Shown piece by piece: positions 36,042 through 44,305 of a DNA stretch of 64,000 nucleotides. The stretch's first letter is position 1. The number at the start of each line of letters is the position of its first letter. Under the pieces are notes generated by a model that did no database searches, was not told the DNA's origin, and saw only the letters and a list, made by a program, of their open reading frames with translations. The translations under genes and the position numbers were made by a program. Source of the stretch: Lunatibacter salilacus (lineage in GTDB: Bacteria > Bacteroidota > Bacteroidia > Cytophagales > Cyclobacteriaceae); contig NZ_VOLC01000003.1 of NCBI RefSeq assembly GCF_009797935.1, positions 1-64,000 on the forward strand. Direction: 5' to 3'.

Positions 36042-36084
36042 TTCAATAAAACAATTGAATAGTAGAATAAATTTTATAACTTTG
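36042..36084 (+). promoter_or_regulatory. Promoter and putative operator of the ArsR-rhodanese gene
   Basis: TAACTTTG (36077-36084) matches TAnnTTTG, and ATTG (36054-36057) lies 19 bp upstream at the -33 position. The inverted repeat TTCAAT-N6-ATTGAA (36042-36059) covers the -33 element, a place where a repressor would block transcription, so autoregulation is likely. Confidence 0.55.
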
Positions 36085-36113
36085 TAAATGAATTCAAAAT
36101 AAGGATTAAGCTT

Positions 36114-36791
36114 ATGAATAAGCGAGAATTTAAGGATAAAGTATACAGTGAGTTGGCGAAAGTAACGAAGGCTATAGGGAATCCGAGAAGGATGGAAATC
36201 ATTGATCTTTTGGCACAGGGTCCTTTTTCTGTCGAGAAGATTGCCGAACAAACCAACATGAGCATTGCCAATGCTTCACAGCATTTGCAGGTCTTGAAAG
36301 GTGCCCGGCTGGTGGAAATTAGCAGAAAGGGAAATTTTATTTACTATCATCTGGCCAGCGAAAAGGTATTCCATGCCTGGCGTTCTTTGCGTGAGTTGGG
36401 GCTTACCCAGAATGCAGAGGCAGAGAAGCTTATCAGGGACTTTTATAATTCCCGCCAACAGCTAGAGCCAGTTAGCATGGAGGCCTTACTCAAAAGATTA
36501 AAAAACCAAGATGTGGTGGTTTTAGATGTGCGCCCAGGAGAAGAATATGAAAGAGGTCATATCCACAGGGCCATATCAATTCCTGTTGAAGAGCTTACCG
36601 TGAGGATGGAGGAACTCTCCAAGGAAAAAGAAATTATCGTTTATTGCCGGGGACCATTATGTGTGTATGCCGATGAGGCGGTGTCTTTGCTGAGAGAAAA
36701 CGGGTTTGAGGCAAAAAGGTTAAAAGAAGGATATCCCGACTGGGTGGCAATGGGTTTTCCTGCCGAAGGATATGAAGATAAAACCAGATAA
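36114..36791 (+). CDS. ArsR-family regulator fused to a rhodanese domain
   Basis: Residues 1-100 form an ArsR/SmtB winged helix (NPRRMEIIDLLAQGPFSVEK, IANASQHLQVLKGARLV), with no Cys in the DNA-binding part. Residues 118-220 form a rhodanese domain (VVVLDVRPGEEYERGHI). Its active-site loop YCRGPLC carries the catalytic Cys. Such fusions sense or process reactive sulfur species. The genes downstream are a broken rhodanese/DsrE stretch and a sterol-desaturase-like gene, consistent with a sulfur-related operon that has partly decayed. The promoter at 36042-36084 has an inverted repeat. Confidence 0.85.
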   Translation: MNKREFKDKVYSELAKVTKAIGNPRRMEIIDLLAQGPFSVEKIAEQTNMSIANASQHLQVLKGARLVEISRKGNFIYYHLASEKVFHAWRSLRELGLTQNAEAEKLIRDFYNSRQQLEPVSMEALLKRLKNQDVVVLDVRPGEEYERGHIHRAISIPVEELTVRMEELSKEKEIIVYCRGPLCVYADEAVSLLRENGFEAKRLKEGYPDWVAMGFPAEGYEDKTR

Positions 36792-36797
36792 AATTAT

Positions 36798-37159
36798 ATG
36801 AACGCTTCAAAGATCAAAGTGAAAGAGCTTCTAAGACTTATAAACCTAAAGAAGCTTGTTTTCTCTTGATGTTCGCACTCAGGAGCAGTGCGATGATTGG
36901 CATATTCCTGCTGACTTAGAAGCAAGCACAAATAGATGTTCGGTAGTACTGTTGACGGGGGTCACTCTCAATGGTTATTAATTATATTGAAAGGATGTTG
37001 AAGGTAGCGATTAACAAGGGAGCACAATTAAAAATTTGCGTAAGTTGTGCGGAAGCACGAGCCTTAAGAAACTCACTGCTGGTCGAGGGTACCGAATTGA
37101 GTACCAAGGCTGATATGGCAAACTGGATGGTGGACATCGATAAGAGATTAACTTTTTAA
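36798..37159 (+). pseudogene. Decayed rhodanese joined to a DsrE-like C-terminal fragment
   Basis: From ATG 36798 the frame reads SKIKVKELLRLINLKKLVFS, then breaks. One frame over, it continues LDVRTQEQCDDWHIPADL, the start of a rhodanese domain. After about 100 bp a frame from 36971 encodes about 60 residues with IERMLKVAINKGAQLKICVS, Cys-Ala-Glu-Ala-Arg and a C-terminal MANWMVDIDKRLTF. This fits the last 60% of a DsrE-family sulfur-carrier protein. The middle is missing. A separate 62-residue protein starting at 36971 is conceivable but would lack half the fold. Confidence 0.6.
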
Positions 37160-37171
37160 TGATTTCATACT

Positions 37172-38053
37172 ATGACTAAATATATTAACCTTTTTGTCGA
37201 ATCATTCCTTGACTATGGCAGTTACATAGCAAATGAAGTAATTACATTCCACTGGACTAACTATTTTTACTGGCTCATCGGTATCTCACTGGCCTTTTTG
37301 CTCCTGGAGATTTTGATGCCATGGCGTAAAGGGCAGAAGGCCTATCGGCAGGATTTCTGGCTGGATGCTTTTTATATGTTCTTTAACTTCTTTCTTTTTT
37401 CCTTAGTCGGCTATTATGCCATTTCCAGTGTTTTTGTGGAAGCTTTTAATGACTTTTTAAGTCATACCTTCGGTCTAAAAAATCTTATAGCCCTACATAT
37501 TGAGCAATGGACCGTTTTTGCTCAGTTGTTAACCTTATTTGTGCTGCGGGATTTTCTACACTGGAATGTGCATCGCTTACTTCACCGGTTTTCTTTTTTA
37601 TGGGAATTCCATAAAGTTCACCATTCAGTAAAAGAAATGGGCTTTGCCTCTCACTTACGCTTTCATTGGATGGAAACCGTTGTATATCGAACCATTGAGT
37701 ATATCCCTTTAGGCATGATAGGTTTTGGCATACAGGAATTCTTTTTAGTCCATATTATCGCTATCACTATAGGTCATTTCAATCATTCCAATATCAGAAT
37801 ACCACTGGGCCCCTTAAAGTACGTGCTGAACAATCCTCAAATGCATGCGGTCCATCATGCAAGAATAATACCTGCGCCTCATCAGTATGGGGTGAATTAT
37901 GGCATCAGCCTAAGTTTGTGGGACTACCTATTCAAAACAGCTCACACACAAAAGAATGCTGAAGAAGTACAGTTAGGATTTGAAGGAGATGAGCAGTTCC
38001 CCAAAAGCTTCTGGGGCCAGGCAATTTATGGATTACGGAGGAAAAAAAAGTGA
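37172..38053 (+). CDS. Sterol desaturase / fatty acid hydroxylase family protein
   Basis: The 293-residue membrane protein has four or so helices and the di-iron His clusters of the family: HWNVHRLLHRF, HKVHHSV and HAVHHARI, with an extra His in the LRFHWMET segment. It would use O2 and an electron donor to hydroxylate or desaturate a lipid. Which lipid (fatty acid, hopanoid or carotenoid) is not clear. It starts 12 nt after the DsrE-like remnant and was probably the last gene of that operon. Confidence 0.88.
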   Translation: MTKYINLFVESFLDYGSYIANEVITFHWTNYFYWLIGISLAFLLLEILMPWRKGQKAYRQDFWLDAFYMFFNFFLFSLVGYYAISSVFVEAFNDFLSHTFGLKNLIALHIEQWTVFAQLLTLFVLRDFLHWNVHRLLHRFSFLWEFHKVHHSVKEMGFASHLRFHWMETVVYRTIEYIPLGMIGFGIQEFFLVHIIAITIGHFNHSNIRIPLGPLKYVLNNPQMHAVHHARIIPAPHQYGVNYGISLSLWDYLFKTAHTQKNAEEVQLGFEGDEQFPKSFWGQAIYGLRRKKK

Positions 38054-38092
38054 ATGGAAAAATTTTGAACCTATTTGGCCTGAAATATTACG

Positions 38093-38422
38093 ATGAATCT
38101 TCCATGGTGGTTTTTATATCTGATTTTAGGTCTGTCAATATTTTTTCTGTTCATAATGTATTTATCAACTTGGTCACTAAGTTTAGTTATCATTGAAATA
38201 ATTTCAGGCATAACTTCCAATGCAGAGGGGATTTTGGTGGGATTTATTTTTGGCATACCAAAATCTTCTGTTTTTAACCAGTCTGAGCCTCTAGTAAACT
38301 CTCAAAATTTTATTCAAAGTGAAAAATTGTCAAAAAATTCAAATCTTAGATTTCAGTCAAGTACAAACTATGAACAAAATTTAGATTGGTTTACTAAAAT
38401 TATTAGGGTACACCGGAGTTAA
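38093..38422 (+). CDS. Membrane-anchored protein, apparently C-terminally truncated
   Basis: The 109-residue product has one or two N-terminal helices, then GILVGFIFGIPKS and a polar linker, and ends NYEQNLDWFTKIIRVHRS. In larger proteins with the same opening (a helix, FGIP, then NTNLEQISDWLTKI) the chain continues with another membrane helix after the DWLTKI motif. Here the frame stops right at that point with an unrelated VHRS tail, so the gene is probably truncated or frameshifted. Function is unknown. Confidence 0.5.
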   Translation: MNLPWWFLYLILGLSIFFLFIMYLSTWSLSLVIIEIISGITSNAEGILVGFIFGIPKSSVFNQSEPLVNSQNFIQSEKLSKNSNLRFQSSTNYEQNLDWFTKIIRVHRS

Positions 38423-38473
38423 ATAGTTTAGATTTTTTGATACATTAGATTAACCAAAATAATGTATATACAA

Positions 38474-39607
38474 ATGATCAAACCATACTTTAAAAGCCAA
38501 GTGTATTTAATTGTTCTCTTTTTACTGGCTGGCAACTTGAAAGCTGTGGGTCAAAACAACAATTTGATTTCTCCTGAAGTTGAATCAGCCCGTACAGACG
38601 CTTATGAAATGCAGCTGGAGAATTATCTCAGGCATTATCTTGTGGTGGAATATGAGGCACGTGCCGAAAAGGCCTGGAATCGTGATTACAGCAGCCCTGA
38701 TGCGTTGGAACGTAGCGTTACACCTAACCGCAGAAGATGGGAAGAAGTTTTGAGCCCTCCAGTACTCACCAAGAGTGGACCTCTTGAAAGAAAACCTTAT
38801 GCGTTGGGGGAAATCCAAGCGGAATGGATCGAACTTCCTCTCGGCATGCTTGCAGCAGAAGCTGTTCTTGCATTTCCCGCAGGAGCAAGTGAGCAAAAAC
38901 AAGTACCTATTATAATTGTCCAGCATGGCATTGCAAGTACGCCTGAAACTCCTTTTACTCCCGGAGCTTATCACGAATACGCCAAGGGGTTGCTGAAGGC
39001 GGGATTTGCCGTGTTGGTGCCTATGAATCTGAAATCTGTGGAAAGACGCAATAATGTGGAGCGTTATGCACGCCTCGCGGGTACGAGTCTTCCAGGAATA
39101 GAATTGGTTCGTTTGCAACATCTTCTGGATATTGTACTTGCTGATCCCCGAGTTGATGGGAAAAAAGTTGGGATGTGGGGTGTTTCCTTAGGTGGTATGG
39201 CCACCATGTTCTGGATGCCCCTAGAGCCCCGTATTAAAGCTGGTGTAGTTTCAGCATGGTTTAATAAGCGGAGAAACAAAATGGCTGTTCCGGACGAGCG
39301 GTACTCCAGCTTTTCACCAAGGGAAGAACATGCTTTTTTTAATGGATGGTTGACAGAATTTTCAGATTACGATCTCGTTTCCCTGATTGCGCCACGGCCA
39401 TTGATGATTCAGCATGGCAAAAAGGATAATATAGCACATTGGCCACAGGTGGTGGAAGAATTTGATAAATCAAAAATCCATTATCAGAAACTCAAAATTT
39501 CCGAAAGTATAGAACTTATAATGCATGAGGGGGGCCATGAGGCGATTGTGGATGAGGGGGTAAGGTTTATGACGAACTGGCTAATAGGAAGCGACAGGGA
39601 AAATTAG
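38474..39607 (+). CDS. Secreted alpha/beta hydrolase (dienelactone-hydrolase/esterase-like)
   Basis: The protein of about 377 residues has a signal peptide ending near VGQ; a start at 38462 is also possible in frame. The catalytic fold shows IIIVQHGIASTPETPF near the oxyanion position, the nucleophile elbow GVSLGG, an Asp after PRPLMIQHGKKD, and the His in HEGGHEAI. It is probably an acetyl-xylan-esterase-like or dienelactone-hydrolase-like enzyme in the periplasm. It converges with the glycosidase gene after about 100 bp, and esterases often accompany such genes. Confidence 0.8.
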   Translation: MIKPYFKSQVYLIVLFLLAGNLKAVGQNNNLISPEVESARTDAYEMQLENYLRHYLVVEYEARAEKAWNRDYSSPDALERSVTPNRRRWEEVLSPPVLTKSGPLERKPYALGEIQAEWIELPLGMLAAEAVLAFPAGASEQKQVPIIIVQHGIASTPETPFTPGAYHEYAKGLLKAGFAVLVPMNLKSVERRNNVERYARLAGTSLPGIELVRLQHLLDIVLADPRVDGKKVGMWGVSLGGMATMFWMPLEPRIKAGVVSAWFNKRRNKMAVPDERYSSFSPREEHAFFNGWLTEFSDYDLVSLIAPRPLMIQHGKKDNIAHWPQVVEEFDKSKIHYQKLKISESIELIMHEGGHEAIVDEGVRFMTNWLIGSDREN

Positions 39608-39708
39608 CGGATTACACTTTATATTTTGCCTGTTCATTTGGTCATGAAACTTTTCCAAAGTTTGAAAACTTCGGAAAAGTTAAATAAGTCGATAACTTCA
39701 AAAGATGA

Positions 39709-42678
39709 CTATCTCAACCCAACAGGAACAACCGTACTAAGCGTAACCGGTCCAAACAATCCTGAAGGAATCAATGGCACATCCTTCCAAGGTACCCTGG
39801 TATGGTTGATTCCCTTTATATCTGTCCCCGTGATATGTGTTTGGGTATATTTCTCACCTGTTATCGCATCCCCAGTTATCCTGTTGGACCAGGTGTTGGC
39901 TACCTCTATCTTTAAGGTATTGATGCCAGGCACCAAATACTCGGTCACATCAAATCGGTAAGGTTTGGCCCACGTGATGCCCAGAGGCCTATCGTTCAAC
40001 CAAACCTCCGCCACATGGGAAAGGTCACCCAAATCCAGGTAAGTCCTTGAATTCGGATGGTCATTGGGGTGCATGGGCTGGACAAACTGCTTTTCATATC
40101 GTACGGTTCCGGAAAAATACCTGATCCCTTCGACATTTGATTCCGTCCAAGACTTTAATTCAGGAAACACTGCCTTTTTAGGTGCTCCCCAGCCCTCCGG
40201 AAAGAAAACTTCCCACGCACCGTCAATTGCCCTTTTATGGATCTGCCCGTGAATTTCCTGGGCACCTTCTTCCTGATGTAGCATAAAAATTCCTTCCTCC
40301 CATATTTCAATGCCCTTGTCCGAATAGCTAATTTTTGGGGGATGAATGCCGGATCCCGTTATTCCGGAATATGGGGCCGTTGCTGTTCCGGGCTTAAAAA
40401 CGACGAACTTACTTTCAAAGGGAGCCAATGTAAGTGGAAGGGAAATTTGATTTCCTTGTTGTTCGTAGATGGCCGCAGTTATTATATTTCCTGTCACCGG
40501 ATCCCAGATTTCAGGTACCTTACCATCTTGACGGAAATTTAGGTTCCGGGAAAGCCAATCATCAGTGGTATTTACTATAAAATATAAGTCCAATCCGTCT
40601 TTGTGATAGTGTGTATAGTCCAAGGTATAGAACGCCTTGTCCGAATAATCCAAATCCGGTGTTATTTCCAAGGACTCCAGTATTTCGGTAGGAGTGGCAT
40701 CAAAATAAATCTTCGCACTTCCGGTTCTAAAATTTCGGGAATTGTATGGTTGCCATAGTTCGTCCAGCCATCCCTCCATATCTGGCATGCCGGGTTTCAG
40801 TTTTCTTTTGGCTATTTCCTTGGGCTTTGGCCCCATGATCACCCCACCGTTTTCCGCCAAATCCTTTAATTTAATTAAGACTTCCGGATTTATTTCATAT
40901 TCCTCAGTCAGTGCCAATACCCTGAATCTTGCTCCGTTTTTTGGGTTTACGATCTCTCCATTATGAACTTCCAATCCGAGAAGAATTTCCGAATTGACCA
41001 TTTCAATATCATATCCCGCTCCCGGGGAGAACCTGCCCTGTTTATGCCCACCATAGTTAGGTATGGTATCTCCATAATAATACAGAAAATCAGCTTTAAA
41101 ATCGGCTTCCTGCAAAATATAGGAAATCCGTGCCAAATATTCGTTAAATGGCCGGACTTTTGGCCACCATACCCGCTTATCGTTATAATGGGTGCCTGCA
41201 TGGTATACGATCCCCGGAAATCCGGTACCTTCAGGGTTGTGGGTGGAACCGTGAACCACTACCTTATTCATTCCCTCCGCAAATGCCCTGTCACCAATTG
41301 GCTTCATTTCAAAGGGACCTTCCTGCCAGTGTTGGAAAGAAGTAAAAGCTTCCATTTCTACAATTCCCAGACCGTAGGTATGAGATGCGGAAGACACTTC
41401 CTTGACTACCCGTAGGATATCCAGACCGTCGGCATTGTACCTGCCATGATTGATCCAGAATTCCCCTCTCGGTATATCCAGGCCCTTTCCCAAAGCCTTT
41501 AATGGTTCCACGGGAACATTGTGCAAGGGAAGCCCGGGACCTCCTGCCTCACTGTTGTTTTTCAGTCCGTTGGCATTGGCGACTTCCTTTGACTTCATGT
41601 AGAAATTGGTGATCATCAGTTCCGATAATGTCCGTTGAAAATCCGCTTTGAAGTTGGCTGTGGTTTCGGGAGAAAACTGGGCTTCCTCAAATAACAACGG
41701 GAGGAGTTTCCTTACATCATATCCGTTAATTTCCCGGAACTTTTCCGGTAGTGAGGATGTCCATGAAAATCCCCTAGCCTCATAGCTGGCCATGTAGAGG
41801 CTCTTCAAGGCAGTTTCCCTCAAATCACCCAAGACAGATTTGAGCCGTTCAATTATATAATTGAAATGAAAGGCAGCGGCATCCCCATCATAATGGTCTA
41901 CAATTGGGCCTGCAGAGTATTTGCTGGGCAATATCAGGTTTTCTCCCGAATTGGAACTTACATAGCGAACTATCTTCCATTCTCCTTCCGGAGCCTCCCA
42001 TTCAAGAATTTCTGATTGTGGGTCGAAGAATCTTGAAATCTCCTGGATGCTGCTGGTATCACCTACGATGCCGGAAAATGCGGGAATAGCCAAGACGGCG
42101 ATTTCTTCCGAATAAACAGGCTTTCCGTCATTTCCGTATGCTATCATCCGTTTTCTGCCTCGGGGATCTGTTTCAGGTATGTCGGGAAAAGGGATCTTGA
42201 TGTTCTGTTTTCCCCCACCACTTAGGGTCACCTTGGATTGGTAAATGGATTTTGCGGCATGCTGCGGGGTCAACCAATTTCCTCCGGCATTCCAACTGCT
42301 CGCCGTATTCAGGCCTACTTCAAGCCCCAACTTTCCAGCCTCCTCTACTGCGAAACGAATGGTCTGTAGAGATTCATCTCCCAAAAATTCAGGGCCTGTA
42401 CCAACTAAAACAGTATCCCTGGATCCGATTTCAAAAATGGTAAACCCCCCAATGCCAGCATCCTTAAACGCATGTATTTCTTCCTTTAACCGAACGGTAT
42501 CCACATGCCCCCCCAACCACCAGTGGTAAACAACAGGTTGAGTATGGGCAGGGGGAGATTGAAACCCCTCGTAAAATTGGCTGTATTTGTCGTCCTCCTG
42601 GCCAAATGTAGCTATAGAAGATATATAATAAACACAGCAAAGAAGTGGAAAGGATTTGATGTTGAATTTTATGGCCAT
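39709..42678 (-). CDS. GH106-type glycosyl hydrolase, probable alpha-L-rhamnosidase
   Basis: The 989-residue secreted protein opens with the family pattern YEGFQSPPAHTQPVVYHWW, then GGFTIFEIGSRD and LGLEVGLNTASSWNAGGNWL. It has a large catalytic core and, in the last 150 residues, a GH2-like jelly roll (YLDLGDLSHVAEVWLNDRPL, then LKIEVANTWSNRI). GH106 enzymes remove terminal rhamnose with inversion. It is the last gene of a minus-strand group with the isomerase-like protein and the MFS transporter, consistent with uptake and use of a deoxy or other sugar released from glycosides. No SusC/D is in this group. Confidence 0.82.
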   Translation of the reverse strand: MAIKFNIKSFPLLCCVYYISSIATFGQEDDKYSQFYEGFQSPPAHTQPVVYHWWLGGHVDTVRLKEEIHAFKDAGIGGFTIFEIGSRDTVLVGTGPEFLGDESLQTIRFAVEEAGKLGLEVGLNTASSWNAGGNWLTPQHAAKSIYQSKVTLSGGGKQNIKIPFPDIPETDPRGRKRMIAYGNDGKPVYSEEIAVLAIPAFSGIVGDTSSIQEISRFFDPQSEILEWEAPEGEWKIVRYVSSNSGENLILPSKYSAGPIVDHYDGDAAAFHFNYIIERLKSVLGDLRETALKSLYMASYEARGFSWTSSLPEKFREINGYDVRKLLPLLFEEAQFSPETTANFKADFQRTLSELMITNFYMKSKEVANANGLKNNSEAGGPGLPLHNVPVEPLKALGKGLDIPRGEFWINHGRYNADGLDILRVVKEVSSASHTYGLGIVEMEAFTSFQHWQEGPFEMKPIGDRAFAEGMNKVVVHGSTHNPEGTGFPGIVYHAGTHYNDKRVWWPKVRPFNEYLARISYILQEADFKADFLYYYGDTIPNYGGHKQGRFSPGAGYDIEMVNSEILLGLEVHNGEIVNPKNGARFRVLALTEEYEINPEVLIKLKDLAENGGVIMGPKPKEIAKRKLKPGMPDMEGWLDELWQPYNSRNFRTGSAKIYFDATPTEILESLEITPDLDYSDKAFYTLDYTHYHKDGLDLYFIVNTTDDWLSRNLNFRQDGKVPEIWDPVTGNIITAAIYEQQGNQISLPLTLAPFESKFVVFKPGTATAPYSGITGSGIHPPKISYSDKGIEIWEEGIFMLHQEEGAQEIHGQIHKRAIDGAWEVFFPEGWGAPKKAVFPELKSWTESNVEGIRYFSGTVRYEKQFVQPMHPNDHPNSRTYLDLGDLSHVAEVWLNDRPLGITWAKPYRFDVTEYLVPGINTLKIEVANTWSNRITGDAITGEKYTQTHITGTDIKGINHTRVPWKDVPLIPSGLFGPVTLSTVVPVGLR

Positions 42679-42780
42679 GGGTTTAATGGTTTATTCTAGC
42701 CTAAGCATATGGCTAAAACGATAACAGAAAGTTTTTTTAACTTTTTTCCCTGGATTTTGGATATGGTTGATAACATGGTG

Positions 42781-44274
42781 TCAGGACACGATCACTGATT
42801 CGATATTTAGGTAGTTGGCGATCTTTTGAATAGTGCTTGCCTGATGACCAATTCCCAAGGCGAAATGATGAGTTGGGCCTTCTTTTATCCATTTGGTAAG
42901 AAATGTTCTTACATCGGGTTTGAAAAAACCTCTCGTATTAGTATTTCCCGTTGGGGGTATAGGGCCTTCCACTGACTCCCCTTCCGCTATTACAAATTTG
43001 AATTTTCCACCATAAGTAGAACCGATGCTCAACATAGTAATCGGGCCCTCCTTTATCTTAAACTCCACACCCGCTCCGAATCCAGGTTTGCCGTGGTATT
43101 TTTTCAGGCTTCTCAATACGGGTTTTCCTTCGGCAATGGAAAGATTGTGCGGCCCGTCATGACCGACCAAAATAAAATTTTCTTTAAAATCTACCGGATG
43201 AAATTCAGCAAAGCTCCCGCCTAATCCCATCCTGTCCATTATAAACATCGCCATGCAGCATTTTAAATCTGACTCACCGCACATGGGAAACCCTGAACTT
43301 GTCAAAAGTGAATTTCCAACAATAAGGTTGGACATCACCAATTGGGTTTCACTGTTATCCTCTCCGTTATAGTAATAGGCGAGGCCATCCAGTTCTTCCT
43401 TTTCAATGAATTTTTTCAAAGCCACGGAGACCTTTGCCGCTACCCTTAAGTCAGTTGGTTTGAGCTTTTCCGAAATAGGATCAGAAACCGGGTCAGGTGT
43501 GTCGAAAAAACTCAGGATCCTCTCTTCCTCAGCTTCTACCTCATCGTTATCCATCCCGTTTGCATAATTGCTTACAATCTGATTGGCTTCGCATTGCACC
43601 ACATGAACACCAAAATGCGCCGTAAGCATGGTAGCATCTGTATGCATGTCCAACATGGCTTCAATGGGGTGGCCGATATGGCCAATTCGGGCTGTCTTTA
43701 GGCCATTTAAAACTTTTGCAATCCGGCAATATTCGTTAATGGCTACCTCGGATTCTGGATCATCATGAAGGGTACCTATAATTACCTCGGGGATTGATTT
43801 TCCCATTCTTACAGCCACTCCCGCAAATTCAGGCAAAGAGCATATATCATCGTTATACAATTGCATATAGGTGGATGCCTTATTATAGTCCATCGCTTTG
43901 TCCGGTTGTAAGGCAACTAATACGATTGGGGTGTCTATATTTTTGATAATCACTCCGAATGTGCTGGAAGTGGCATAGGTGAGCATGTCACAAAAAATCA
44001 AATCTAAGTTGGCGGATTTTAGCTTGGGAACCAAACCATAAGCCGTTTGTACATTATCTACCATTCCGAAATCCACTACTTCCACTTGGTTCCTTTTGAT
44101 TTTTTCAATCAGTACCTCCTGCTTTTCTAAGAGAGCTTCCAGTAAACCTTCAAATTGGGGCCAATACTTGAAGTAGCCGACTCCAAATACGCCAATTCTT
44201 GGTAGCGTTTCTTCCCGTCTTATAATTTGGTGCTTTGACATATTTTGGGCGTTGTTTTTTTCCGGTTCTTCCAT
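42781..44274 (-). CDS. L-arabinose/L-fucose isomerase-like protein
   Basis: The 497-residue cytoplasmic protein has the fold layout of the AraA/FucI superfamily: LPRIGVFGVGYFKYWPQFEG, VDFGMVDNVQTAYG, LDLIFCDMLTYATSS and ARIGHIGHPIEAMLDMHTD. The C-terminal part has FPMCGESDLKC and THHFALGIGHQAST, where acidic and His residues could bind the metal. It probably interconverts an aldose and a ketose. The Met at codon 12 (44241) is an alternative start. It follows the MFS gene after 31 nt and precedes the glycosidase gene after 102 nt. Confidence 0.75.
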   Translation of the reverse strand: MEEPEKNNAQNMSKHQIIRREETLPRIGVFGVGYFKYWPQFEGLLEALLEKQEVLIEKIKRNQVEVVDFGMVDNVQTAYGLVPKLKSANLDLIFCDMLTYATSSTFGVIIKNIDTPIVLVALQPDKAMDYNKASTYMQLYNDDICSLPEFAGVAVRMGKSIPEVIIGTLHDDPESEVAINEYCRIAKVLNGLKTARIGHIGHPIEAMLDMHTDATMLTAHFGVHVVQCEANQIVSNYANGMDNDEVEAEEERILSFFDTPDPVSDPISEKLKPTDLRVAAKVSVALKKFIEKEELDGLAYYYNGEDNSETQLVMSNLIVGNSLLTSSGFPMCGESDLKCCMAMFIMDRMGLGGSFAEFHPVDFKENFILVGHDGPHNLSIAEGKPVLRSLKKYHGKPGFGAGVEFKIKEGPITMLSIGSTYGGKFKFVIAEGESVEGPIPPTGNTNTRGFFKPDVRTFLTKWIKEGPTHHFALGIGHQASTIQKIANYLNIESVIVS

Positions 44275-44305
44275 TTTTAATCTATTTAAAAATTTTTATT
44301 CTTTT

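Noticed and set aside
35767-36087. 106-residue plus-strand frame after the SusC/SusD operon
   Set aside because: Its first 60 bases are the operon terminator, and the encoded sequence has no protein-like pattern.
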